From: Primula veris
Taxonomy: Eukaryota; Streptophyta; Magnoliopsida; Ericales; Primulaceae
Assembly (NCBI GenBank): GCA_963682055.1
Contig: OY821747.1
Location: 32,982,126 to 33,046,125 of the forward strand
Reading direction: 5' to 3'
DNA: 64,000 nucleotides
The stretch's first letter is position 1. Each line of letters begins with the position of its first letter. The translations under genes and the position numbers were made by a program. The notes beneath the pieces are model-generated. The model did no database searches, was not told the DNA's origin, and saw only the letters and a list, made by a program, of their open reading frames with translations. Positions 33,213 to 43,947 of the stretch are shown here, one piece after another.

Positions 33213-33636
33213 CATCAACATTCACGTCTTTAGGGCCCACATCACCTCGATACATTAAGCAACACGCCATGTATTTCCCATGACGGGGGTCACATTTGGC
33301 CATCATAGACGAGGGCTCAAAGGCGGTGTTGGTTATTTCAGCTACTGAGAGTTGCTCATGAAATGCCTTCGCGGAAGAGATGACAGGGGCGTAAGAGGAG
33401 AGCATGAAGTGGATCCTAGGGTAAGGGATAAGGTTTGTTTGGAATTCGGTTATGTCCACGTTCAGGCACCATCGAACCTCAGAGAGGCCGTCAATGAGGA
33501 AATCACCTAAAAAACAGATCTCCTACAAATTGGTGTAAGCGGGCCTCTCAATATCAAGAGATCTCCTACAAATATCATAAATGGCTTCATTGTCAAGAAG
33601 CACCGACACGTCAGTGTGCTCAAGGAGAGAGTGTGT
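33213..33636 (-). pseudogene. Alpha-tubulin fragment
   Basis: Minus-strand pieces read [34 protein letters not shown], then a disrupted part, then [19 protein letters not shown] and [20 protein letters not shown], all alpha-tubulin. A stop after TNL and a small insertion near 33520 break it, and similarity ends after KDVN. The first codon abuts the inner edge of the right inverted repeat. Confidence 0.88.
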
Positions 33637-33743
33637 CAAATGCAAAATAAACAACTCCTACAGAAATAGTCAATGAAGATCTGTTATCTCATTCCCAAGC
33701 CAAAACCTATCTTAGGTACAAACACTGTAAAATTAAACAAAAA
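33637..33743 (-). repeat. Right inverted repeat of the Pack-type unit
   Basis: Reverse complement of 30791-30897 with about one mismatch. Confidence 0.88.
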
Positions 33744-35692
33744 GAACTTGGTTTTCTGAGTTGAACAAATAAGCCAGGATTCAAAGCTGCAATTTGGACA
33801 AAAAAACCAGTAACTTTTGAACTAAACAATATTTAAAACTAGGTTCTTTTAGCTGCACCTTTTAAACCAAAATATCTACCTAAAAGCTCCATTCAAACAA
33901 ACTCTCAGTCTAGCAGAATCCAACTAATTTTGAAATAAAAGCTGAAACAACAAGCCCTAAACCAACCAATCTAACAACCTGAATCCATTTCACATCCCAA
34001 TACCTTCAATACAGGACCTTCCTATACTCCCATAAAATTTGCATTTTTACCTAAAAGCTGCAATAAACAAGCACATAAAATCAATCTAACGCCATCATAG
34101 CCCATTTTATATAGCAAGACCTTCAGATGATGGGATCTTCCTCTACTCCATCCATTTTGAAGTATTTATTTTCTTTTTGCATCTAAAAGGAATAGCATTT
34201 AGATGGGTATCGGCTAGAAAGCGTAAAAACTGTTTCTTTTTAGCCTCAAATATACCTGCTGCCTATATGCTCGAAAGCTTAAAAATTCTCAATCTTAATC
34301 AACCAAAACCATTTTTACCTAATACATGCAACAAACAAGCACTACAGACCAATATAATGTGCAACATAACAATCACAAATCATCTCGAATTCCAATTATA
34401 CCTTCAAAAGACGGAATCTTTGTACACTTCTTCAATTTCAATCTTACAAGCAATCTTACAATATAAACAATCTTAATCTATTTAATGGCTAGAAAGCTTA
34501 AAAGTTGTTTCCTATGTTCTTTATGGTTATCTTAGCAACTTCGGAATATAAATATTTAACCGGTTTTTCCGTAGATTGTACCAACCAGGCAAGTCTCCCT
34601 TAATGTAAAAATCATTACACAAGTATGTTATAGTATTCACTGAATATCTAATCTATAGTGCACCTAAGTAAGCTGTCTCACCAAACGAAGTTTTACGTTG
34701 TTGCACTTGTTATTATAAAAATTTAAAATAAAATTGAATAAAAACCCTATTTTTTTATAAAACGGGGAAAATATCAACAAGCCTAATTTTTTTTAATTAA
34801 TATACAGCTAATATTTATGCAAACAAAGTAATTAAAAAAAAACTAATTTTATAAAGCACATAATTTTCAAAACGGGTAAATATTAATAAATCCTAACTAT
34901 TTTTATTTTTCCCAATCAAAACAAGATAAGGAACATACACATTTAATGATAACCAAACAATTAGTAATAAATATCTAAATAAACAAATTTGAATAAAAAC
35001 CCTGTTTTTTTTATAAAACGGGAAAAATATCAACAACATTAATTTTCTTTAATTAATATAAACAAACAACAAGAAATTAATCACTAAGTGAATAATAAAT
35101 TAATCAATTGGCATATTTTATATCTTTTTCCCTATTTTACAAATTGAAACTATATAAAATAAATAATAAACTAGGGAATTAAGAAATACCTTGAATTAGG
35201 GTATCTAATTCGGTGAGTTAAGATAAACGTGGTTTAATCGGACGAAATTTGATGGTTATCGTATTTATTTTGGTTGATTAGTGATGATCTGGTTTTTTTT
35301 TTTAAAGCTGTTCTGTTTTTTTTTTAAATTAACGCAGGGACCAAAACTGTAATTTAAGTAATTCAATGTAAACCATAAATTACATGTTACGGTTTACCCC
35401 CGAAAACGCAAACAGTACAAAAATTTTACGGTTTGTGCCTTTGTTCAGAAAAATTGTAGTGTAAAAATCCAGCCTCTTTTTGTTTATATTTGAAGGGTAA
35501 ATTTGTCATTTTAATTATAACATAAACGTAGCAACATAAAAACGACGGGTGTACATTTGTTCATGCTTGTAAGATTATGTTATCGTTTTTTTCATATGTA
35601 TTCGTAAACATTGTTTTGCTTAGAAATCTGTTAAAACTCGTTAAAATATAGGCCAAAATAATCAATAATACAAATAAGTATTATGAATTTTA

Positions 35693-35734
<42 letters not shown>

Positions 35735-36065
35735 GCCAACCCAAACATTTTGAGGCTGCCAAATTTTGCCCAAATTTTCTAAAAATACTCTCACTCTAAT
35801 AGTGTAATTACTCTTAATCATCACTCAATTCAAATACATAAATAACTTTAAAAATGTTATTTTACACACATTTATATTTTAAACAAAATCGTTGTGTATT
35901 TTTTTATAAGAGTAAAACATTATGTTACTCTTTTTATACGATTGTTAATTAATTATATTTAATCATTCGATATTTAAATTTTAAAAAAATATATTAATTT
36001 TATTTTTCGGGATCATATCTATGCCATTACGTATCGCATACGCAACGTACGGACAACTATTACTA

Positions 36066-36101
<36 letters not shown>

Positions 36102-38002
36102 CTGTAATAATTAAATGAGTCGAAGCCTGAACATAACCATTCATATTTTGTCCATACTCGCTTTAACGAGTTAATGAACACAACCATTCAATATCTTGTA
36201 ATAATGTTCATTCATCTTTAGTAAATACGACAAAATTAGGAAATGCTTCAAGATTAAGAAGGATGATTTGAAAATAATAAAAGAAGACATAGTACAAATG
36301 TTTGGGATCTCTACAGGAGCATGTGCGATCGAGTTTAAGAATATGTATAAAGACCAAAATAACACCTTTGTTACTTAGTATTTTCGTAAGGACAAGTTGT
36401 ACATGCCTCTATTTGGAAGGTGTTAAAGAAGGTGTTAAAGAAGGTTTTAGACGTTCACGGCGTGGTTCGTCTAGTAACGTCTTACATATTGTGTGCATTT
36501 TTTGTGACAAATAGTGCATCAAAACTTAGTTGGGATTACATATGATTGGTAATAGACACCCAAAAACTAATTGATTATGATTGGGGAGCCCATATTCATG
36601 AGATGCTGCTTGTTTCTTTGAGTGAAGATATGACTAATAATGTCAATGGATGTCTTAAAGTTTTGCCTTATATTTTCTTGGAGAAATATGCCATAGCCAT
36701 CCCGATCTCGAAAAATATATAACAAATGTCAGTTATATATTTTTCGAGATCCATTTGATTCGTAAAAAAATTCATAATCTTTCATATTTAGACCCATTTG
36801 ATATTCTAATACAAGTGTCAGTTATGTGCACATCATGTGCTTTTTTTCATCACCCAATTTTAATAAAAATGCTTATGTGGAAATGTAAATAATAAAGAAA
36901 GAACGAACGTATATTTTTGTAATTTATTACATTATTCTATTCAATTTCGAGCAAAAATATGCAATTTCGAGCCAAACAAGGTCTTAATTTATGTTTCTCA
37001 ATACTAATAAGAGAAGTTGAGTTAGCAATATTACAAAATTCAGACCAAAAGATTGAAACAACTATACTATATACAAATGCACATACAAAAAGCTGTAGTC
37101 AAACGTCTTAATTTCCATAACTTGGTCCTGAAAATTTGTTAAACACAAAGCTCGAAGCAACGTGAAGTTAAAAAAATAGCCTGGGTTACCTATTTCGAAA
37201 GTGTTGCGAAACGTAGTTTCTCAGCCTTTAACATGTCAAATGAATAGCATTAGGGCATTAGTACAAATCGAAAACATGGTTGTTTTGGTAATTTCGCTAT
37301 CTCATCTTTCTTAGCTTCTGGTTTGGCATAACAAGTGCAAAGTCTTAGTTTTGTGCAAAGACCAAAATCAGGTTTCCGAGTATCTTAAAATTGTAAGCCA
37401 AGCGAATTTCGGAATAGCTCGAAGCTGTCCGTGTCTTTCTCTTCCTTTCCCTGAGTTGGTTCAGTTTGTCACAAGCGATGGGGCACGGACTTTAAATGAT
37501 CCGAGTAAAAGCTATCTCTGACATCTGTAGGTATATATAAGTTTATCTATTTTATTCAAGCGTTGGAGTGTGATTCATATATTTAGTACATATAGAGAAC
37601 TGCTGAGGTGAACTTGATAAACAACTATGAATGTCATTCCTTGACAATTTACTTTGCTGTGTGTCGATTAATAAAGCACAGAAAACAACCGAAAACTTCA
37701 TTTTGGTGCTTGACTCGCCTGAATCAAAATGGTCCTGAGTAATTACACCATGATAGTGCTTGTTTTGATATACTTTATCTACATGCCATTATAAACAACT
37801 GCTTCCCCCTTTCACGCGTTAAGAATATTTTACAGAATTATTTAAAGCTGGACACGGTTATAACATTCCTCTAGCTACAAAAGGAGAAAACGTGAAAAAA
37901 GGAAGAAAACTGAACCAATCAGCTGATTCAAGAAATAAGTTATAATGCAAGGTTACAATGCTGCAACCACTAACAACAAAGTGTCGAAGGTGACGAGCAT
38001 AA
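33744..38002. other. Intergenic, AT-rich, with microsatellites and a short direct repeat
   Basis: No clear gene was found. A roughly 70-bp sequence with TTTTTATAAAACGGG occurs at about 34733-34805 and again at about 34985-35060. (TA)n runs lie at 35694-35729 and 36067-36099. The last 350 bp or so should include the 3' untranslated part of the Ser/Arg-rich gene. Confidence 0.5.
36546..36721 (+). other. Short coding-like fragment, unidentified
   Basis: One frame reads LIDYDWGAHIHEMLLVSLSE then NVNGCLKVLPYIFLEKYA before a stop. It looks protein-like and recalls plant transposon-associated proteins, but I cannot name it and it may be chance. Confidence 0.2.
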
Positions 38003-39833
38003 TTAACTTCTAACAGAACCAACCCTGTATCGACCAATTCCACTTCTTTGTTGATCAGGTTCTCTCTTCTTCTCCTTCGACCCAGAAAAGTTAGTATGCC
38101 CTTTAGAACTCATCGAAATACTCTTATCTTCTCTATTGTTGGATCTTGAAGAAGTACAATACCCAGTGGAATCCGAGGAATTAGGCTCCCACGAAGAAGA
38201 AGAAACCCAATGTTGAGTACCACTGACGAAACTATTACTTCCCGAGGATTCTTCTTCTTCTACATCCATCGTTCCCCTTTTCATTGTCACGTACGTCTGA
38301 AAGGTTGGGTCAGCCAGGTCATTGCTGATGTGGCAGGGCACGGGCGTGGGATTCTTCCTTTTCTGGTCGGTTAATGGAGCGTAAAAATTAGACTTTGTTC
38401 CGGAATTAAGGTCAGCAACTGCATCGACAATGGACTGGGCTTTGCTAACACAAGGTGGGAGTGAAACTGTAGATGCTTTTTTTTGATGAAAACTTTGGAT
38501 ATCTTCGAGTAAAAGTGCAGTGTATGAAGAAGGTGCAGGGTTAATCAGAACATCATGGTTTAGGTCAAACTCTCGCGATAGCCTTGGGGACCTTTTGGCG
38601 ACTGTTTGCTGTTTAAGGTTGTCTGCTCTTAAGCCTTCAGTTTTAGCAGAAATATTAGTACTCGTGGGTTGTGATTTTTCAGGTTTGTTCTTTGTAAAAT
38701 GTTCCTCAGTTGCTCTGCTTCTCAAGGGTCCACTGTAAGCCCCTTGTGTGATGAATCTGTTGCTTTTCGAATTTTCATCATTTATATTCTGTAACGCGAA
38801 AAAACCAACAGTGATACACTAGAGAATTAGTTATTGCATGATGGCTACACGATTTCTTTATCAACTATCGCATTAATATGCAATACCACTCAAAGATATA
38901 TCATAACTACTGTTACTATCTTGTATCAAATCTTCTGTTCAGGCTTAATCTCCAATAAAAAGACACATCATAACCATAGTTCTTTTAAAGATGCTTGCAC
39001 TTGTTGTGACGCGATAATATCAGAAAAAACGATTTTTTTTATCAAAAGAAGATAATATAGAAGAAGCCTACGTTTTGGGTAATTGTTTGATCTTATAGAA
39101 GATCTTAGAACGATTGTCATGTTTCACCACTATATCCAGAACAGTAAATGTAACTCAAATAACTAGGACCTGTACTTTAAGAATGTAAGCTACCCTATTT
39201 TTCGTCAATTAATGTCAATGATCAAGACAGACATAAACCAGAGAACCTATCTTTTGAGCTTGCTAAAAAAATGACATGTGTATTTAAGAAAAAACAATAA
39301 CGAGTTTAAGGGTTGCAGATACGTAATCTCTCAAGGCATTGTTCGGCTATAGCTTTTAAGGCCAGATTTTTTGTTTTACTGCTTAAAAAGTGCACTGTTG
39401 TCCGTTTTCTGCTTTCTGGCTTAAATTGCTCAGAGCTTAATGCTAAATACTCTGATTTTATTCTCAACCTAAGAGAATCAGGTTTATTTGTTTGAAACCA
39501 GTAACCAAACAATCCCCCTTATAATCCTGTGTAAAATTCACAACCACAAAAAAATTGATGTTGACAATTACCTGGTGTGATGCTTGCACTTCATTTCCAG
39601 GGCAATTTTGGTCAATATCACCAAGTGCATTCCTCCTATAAGGCGAATACTCTTCTCTCCTAGAATGACTCCGACTAAGCGATGAAGCCCTCTTCACGGG
39701 TGACCGACCCCTTGGTGACAAACTACTTCGACATGTCATCGAAGGGTCCCCCACGTTCCTCCTAACTGAGATCCTATTCACCGTGTGCTCAACACCTACA
39801 GTAGCCGGTACAGATACCATTTTCCCAGGCCTA
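38003..39833 (-). pseudogene. Ser/Arg-rich plant protein of unknown function, 5' end lost
   Basis: Two exons are visible: 39833-39572 (open to its left break) and 38788-38003, joined in phase 0 by CAG/GTAATT and TTACAG. The protein is basic and low-complexity at first (SLSPRGRSPVKRASSLSRSH), then has conserved-looking parts (RLSREFDLNHDVLINPAP, SYTALLLEDIQSFHQKK) and a Ser-rich tail ending GRYRVGSVRS. This resembles an uncharacterised plant family, which I cannot name with confidence. Coding similarity stops where ELM2-derived sequence begins at 39834, so the start codon and any upstream exons are missing. No continuation was found right of 43217. Confidence 0.65.
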
Positions 39834-41380
39834 CTGACTTCCAAACAGGGTCTAAATCTGCAGATGGTGAGTCGAATGAGGACAAGTCTCCCTATGACAA
39901 CTCGTTAGATGCATATGAGAATATATCATCGGATGGTTCTTTGGCTGAGGAAAGCCAAGATGTGGATGAAGAAGATGTTGATCGTAATGAGCAAAATTCG
40001 GCTGAGGAAAGCCAAGATGTGGATGAAGAAGATGTTGATTGTAATGAGCAAAAATCACGATCTTTGATTGATATCAATTTACCTTCATCAACTCAAGAAT
40101 TGGAAACAAATGGAACCTCTGTGAAAAAGCCGGTGAACAATCATGGACACTCAGGTAATTGCTTGCGTTATGTTTGTCATGTGCCAAGAACCTTTGGGCT
40201 TGTTTTGGTGCAGAATTTTAAACTTGCGGAAAATTAAGGTTCTTCCCAAATAAACTTCTTGCTTTTTCAGGCAAAAAATAGAAAAACTCAGGTCTTAATC
40301 AGGTCAACCAAATGGGATCCAACTTTAAGAAAAAGTGCAAATCAGTGTTGGGCCAGTTCGCTAAGAAGTTACAAGTCAACTGTAGGTGTTCTTTGGAAGT
40401 TTGGAAATTAAACCTTAACCGTAACAAAAAGTGTTTTTTCTCGCTAAAACTTTCTAACTTTTTCCAACATTCACATTAAGTTAGTTTAGTCACGGCACTT
40501 TGAAATGGAACAAAAAACATATGAAGTTCTTTTCTTGTAAGTCTAAAATATCAAGTTAGAATATGAAAAGGATTCACTAGATAAGATCATCCAATAATTT
40601 TAAATTAGTAAGTAATCATTCCAACATTCTACACTTTTAAGTTCTAATACGACACATATTGCACAAAATCATTTTTCATCGTTTAGCCCTGATCTTTTTG
40701 GTCTGTATTTTTTTCTGTTTATAATTAATTCCTATATTTGTTCGAAAATAAGAGAAATATCTTATAATCCTACGACATATGATATAATTATTTTTTTCTT
40801 ATGGACAAACTAAACGAATCTTCCAAGTCCTATCTTCTACAAATCTTTATCTCTACATACATTTGCTTTTAACAGATACAAGCAGTAAAGTTGATATTTC
40901 ACTAGCAAAAGAGCAATGTGTGGATACCCTGAATGGTCGTCGACAGAGTACGAGGAACAGACCATTAATCACAAAAGTGCTGGAGGCTATTGCATATGGG
41001 TTCCTTACCCCAAATAAAAAGCGAAAAAAATGTCGGAATACGCGATAAATATATGTCGTCAAGGGCCAAGCTAGCCAAGTCTTCAGATAGCAGCAGTGAA
41101 GATAACAATACTGCTTTGAAGTGATGAGATTTGGTTACATTTATATCGGTGAGAAAGTAGAAACGCTAGACTTGGTATCCAGCGTTTAGTGGTAATAAAG
41201 GGATATAGTTTTTTTGTGCGTTTAGACGAGCAAATTTGTGCAAATATTGGATTGTGACTTATATTTTGCATAAAATTTGTAGATTGTGATAGAGAGGTCA
41301 TTGTTAAGTTTTGTAGTTGTTACTATGTTAGCTTTTTGTTCTGTTGAGGTGCTTGAACTTGAAGGACTTGGTTTTTTTTG
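39834..41380 (+). pseudogene. Duplicate of the last two ELM2 exons with intron and 3' flank
   Basis: It matches 21431-22974 with few changes. Exons 39849-40154 and 40876-41048 keep their frames and splice signals (for example PHD to PYD and QKS to QNS compared with the original). The copy starts eleven bases before the exon acceptor, and no upstream exons are present, so it cannot make the full protein. It runs opposite to the Ser/Arg-rich gene on its left and directly adjoins the pogo-like element on its right. Confidence 0.9.
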
Positions 41381-41441
41381 TGATTAAAGGTGATTAACGC
41401 TAGATCAAAATAGGTTAACACAAACAAATCATACACACAAC

Positions 41442-43016
41442 ATGGCTTCCCATCTTAAAGGTGTGAAAAAAACAACAATGACAGACGAGATTCGAAGAGC
41501 ATTATGCAAGCACAATAAGGATAATCCAAGTCTCACTCAAAAGCAATTGCAAGAATGGGTTCATAGTAACTATGGTTTGCAGGTGAGTCAAGCGACAATA
41601 TCGAATACAGTTAAGCGGTCTTTAGAGTATCTCTCACTTGCTCCCGAAAGAGGCGATGTTAAGCGACACAAACCGGCAAAATTTCCTGACCTAGAAAAAT
41701 CTCTCTATGAATGGATTCTTCAATATCAAGAACATGTGAATATGACAGGTGAACTAATCATCGAGAAGGCGAAAAAGTTCATGAAAGATATGTATCCAGT
41801 GGATGCTCCAGACTTTACTTTTTCTATTGGTTGGCTTGGAAAGTTCAAAGCAAGATATGGAATTAAAAATTCCCGGCGTTTCGGAGAGAGTGGATCTGTT
41901 GAAATGGAGGGCATGGAGGACAAATTAAAATCCATAAGAGACAAAGTTGATCAGTTTGAAGTGAAAGACATCTTTAATATGGATGAAACAGGTTTGTTTT
42001 TTTATTATTTTATTTTATATTTTATACTTTAGTGATGTAATTATTTACATGTTTTGATCTTAAACAGGTTTGTTTTTTAGACTTCAACCGGATCATTCCC
42101 TTGCAACAATGCAGCTTGAAGGGAAAAAACAAGACAAGGAAAGACTAACTGTTGCTATTTGCTGTAATGAGGACGGTTCGGAAAAACTTCCTTTATGGAT
42201 TATTGGGAAATATGCTAAACCAAGGTGCTTCAAGAATGTAAACTTGAACAGTCTGAACTGTGAGTACCGTGCTAACAAACGAGCTTGGATGACTGATTGT
42301 GGATAATTGCCCTGCTCATCCAAAAATTATTGAAGGATTACGAAATGTTGCATTATTTTTTTTTGCCACCAAACACAACTTCAAAAATTCAACCTTGTGA
42401 CGCGGGGATCATACGAGCTTTTAAGATGCATTATCGTCGTCGATTTTATAGAAGTCTTTTGGAGGGTTATGAATTAGGGGTTCCAAATCCAGCAAAAATA
42501 AATGTGTTAGATGCAATGAATCTTGCAATTTCAGCATGGACTATGGATGTTCGTGCAAATACAATTGCGAACTGCTTTCGTCATTGTAAACTTCGATCAA
42601 CAGATAACGTGACTTTTGAGAACTCAGATGAAGGTGATGAAAGCACTCAAGAACTCCAGAATTTGATCAAAGAGTTGGGTTATCGCAATGCAATGGATGT
42701 CGAAGATGTTCTGACTCACCCAGAAGAAAATGTAGTTGCACAGTTGTTGACTGATGAAGAAATTATTGAAAGCGTTATTGGAATTAATAAAGATGATATC
42801 GATGAAGAAGATGATGAAAGTTCTACAATGGAGCCCCCTTCGCGAAACGAAGCTATTAAAGCGGCAATCACATTGAACAATTTCTTGTTAAGCTATGAGA
42901 AAACAACACCAGAAGTTCTTACCATGCTAAGGAAAATTAGAGACGAGATTCAAGGGGAAATTGATTTCAACAAAAAACAAAAGACAATTGAGTCATTTTT
43001 CAAGAAACCTTCGTAA
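41442..43016 (+). pseudogene. Pogo-type DDD transposase with an internal deletion
   Basis: Exon 41442-41991 carries the CENP-B/Tc5-type DNA-binding region (QLQEWVHSNYGLQVSQATIS, FTFSIGWLGKFKARYGI) and the first catalytic Asp (FNMDETG). A 76-bp GT-AG intron (41992-42067) follows, and LFFRLQPDHS resumes in frame. At about 42294 the frame breaks after RAWMT: some 20-25 residues usual before the second Asp are missing. The next frame resumes at VDNCPAHPK and continues with QPCDAGIIRAFK (third Asp) to the end. The C-terminus reads QKTIESFFKK, a PCNA-binding-type motif. Confidence 0.85.
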
Positions 43017-43187
43017 ATCATTCATGTAATATGCTATATATAAAGAATTATTAATTTATATTTTATATGGGGTCTAAAGAAATTATCAAACATGTATTAT
43101 CTTATAATTTTAGCGAATTATTAATTTAGCACCCTATACCCGAGTCGGGACCGGCCAAAAATATTATCTTAGAGAGTTTATTAAATA

Positions 43188-43217
43188 ATCGAGTATTAAT
43201 TTATCGAGTTTCTACTG
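43188..43217 (-). repeat. Terminal inverted repeat (right end) of the pogo-like element
   Basis: It reads inwards on the minus strand as CAGTAGAAACTCGATAAAT and closely resembles the Emigrant/Lemi termini of plants (CAGTAAAACCTC...). TA follows at 43218-43219. Confidence 0.75.
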
Positions 43218-43346
43218 TATTTAGGGATATTTAAAAACATTCATATACGGGGTTAATTGGAAAAAAAAAAAACATCCATAGTGTTTGGGGTTATTTAAAC
43301 ACAACTAATTGGAAAATCATCCATAGTATTTAAGGATATTTAAAAA

Positions 43347-43401
<55 letters not shown>

Positions 43402-43947
43402 TAGATATATATATATATATATAGGGTTACATGGAAAACATTCATAGTACATGTAGCTATTTAAAAACATCTATGGTAGAGTATATGGGGCTACATGGAA
43501 TACATCCATAGTATTTAGGGCTATTTAAAAACATTCATATTATTTAGGACTATTTAAAAACATCCATAGTATACGAGGTTACCCGTAAAAACATGCATAA
43601 TATATGAGGTTTAATGAAAAAAACATACATAATATACGACGTTAATTTAAAAAACATAACATGCATAATATATGAGGTTTAATGAAAAAAGCATACATAA
43701 TATACGGCGTTAATTGAAAAAACATCCATACTGCCTTTTATTTCTCTTGTTTAGCTGTTCATGTTAAGAGATTTGATGGTAATCATCCATACACAACTTT
43801 AACCATAAAAATATATAAAGGGAGACAATTAACATATAGTTATAATAAGGGTAAAATAGTAATTGCAAGTAAGGGGGGTTTATTGTAAAAATATCCATAA
43901 AATATCCATAAAGTTCACTGCCTATATTGTATCCATAAAATATCCGC
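43218..43947 (-). repeat. Minisatellite in reverse orientation, with (TA)n and an AT-rich module
   Basis: Units reading AACATCCATAGTATTTAGGG are the reverse complement of those at 30040-30600. A (TA)n run lies at about 43350-43422. The module at about 43750-43890 (GATTTGATGGTAATCATCC...AATAGTAATTGCAAG) recurs in reverse at about 49925-50060, so copy B is bracketed by inverted copies. Confidence 0.78.

Larger units (their letters stand above)
30791..33743. mobile_element. Putative Pack-type (gene-capturing) transposon
   Basis: A 106-bp inverted repeat (30791-30897 and 33637-33743) bounds about 2.95 kb. The interior holds fragments of a gluconokinase gene (plus), a sugar transporter (plus) and alpha-tubulin (minus), genes with no known link. 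Long terminal repeats around captured exons and introns are the mark of Pack-MULEs and similar elements. No transposase and no clear target duplication were found, so the superfamily is open. Confidence 0.6.
41381..43217 (+). mobile_element. Pogo/Lemi-like (Tc1-mariner) transposon lacking its left end
   Basis: The right end has an Emigrant/Lemi-type terminal sequence: its reverse complement starts CAGTAGAAACTCGATAAAT at 43217 and is followed by TA, the expected target. No matching end was found left of the transposase; ELM2-derived sequence begins there instead. Together with the deletion in the transposase, this makes the element immobile by itself. Confidence 0.78.

Noticed and set aside
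32240..33636. Functional sugar-transporter or tubulin genes
   Set aside because: Only a C-terminal transporter piece and an internal tubulin piece with a stop are present, so neither can give a working protein.
39464..39844. ORF start at 39844 as the true N-terminus of the Ser/Arg-rich protein
   Set aside because: The first codon would be TTG and lies in ELM2-derived sequence across the junction, so it is not a native start.
43350..43422. (TA)n runs here and at 35694-35729, 36067-36099 and 60018-60057 as origins or regulatory sites
   Set aside because: They are plain microsatellites that differ in length between copies of the duplicated segment. Nothing ties them to a function.
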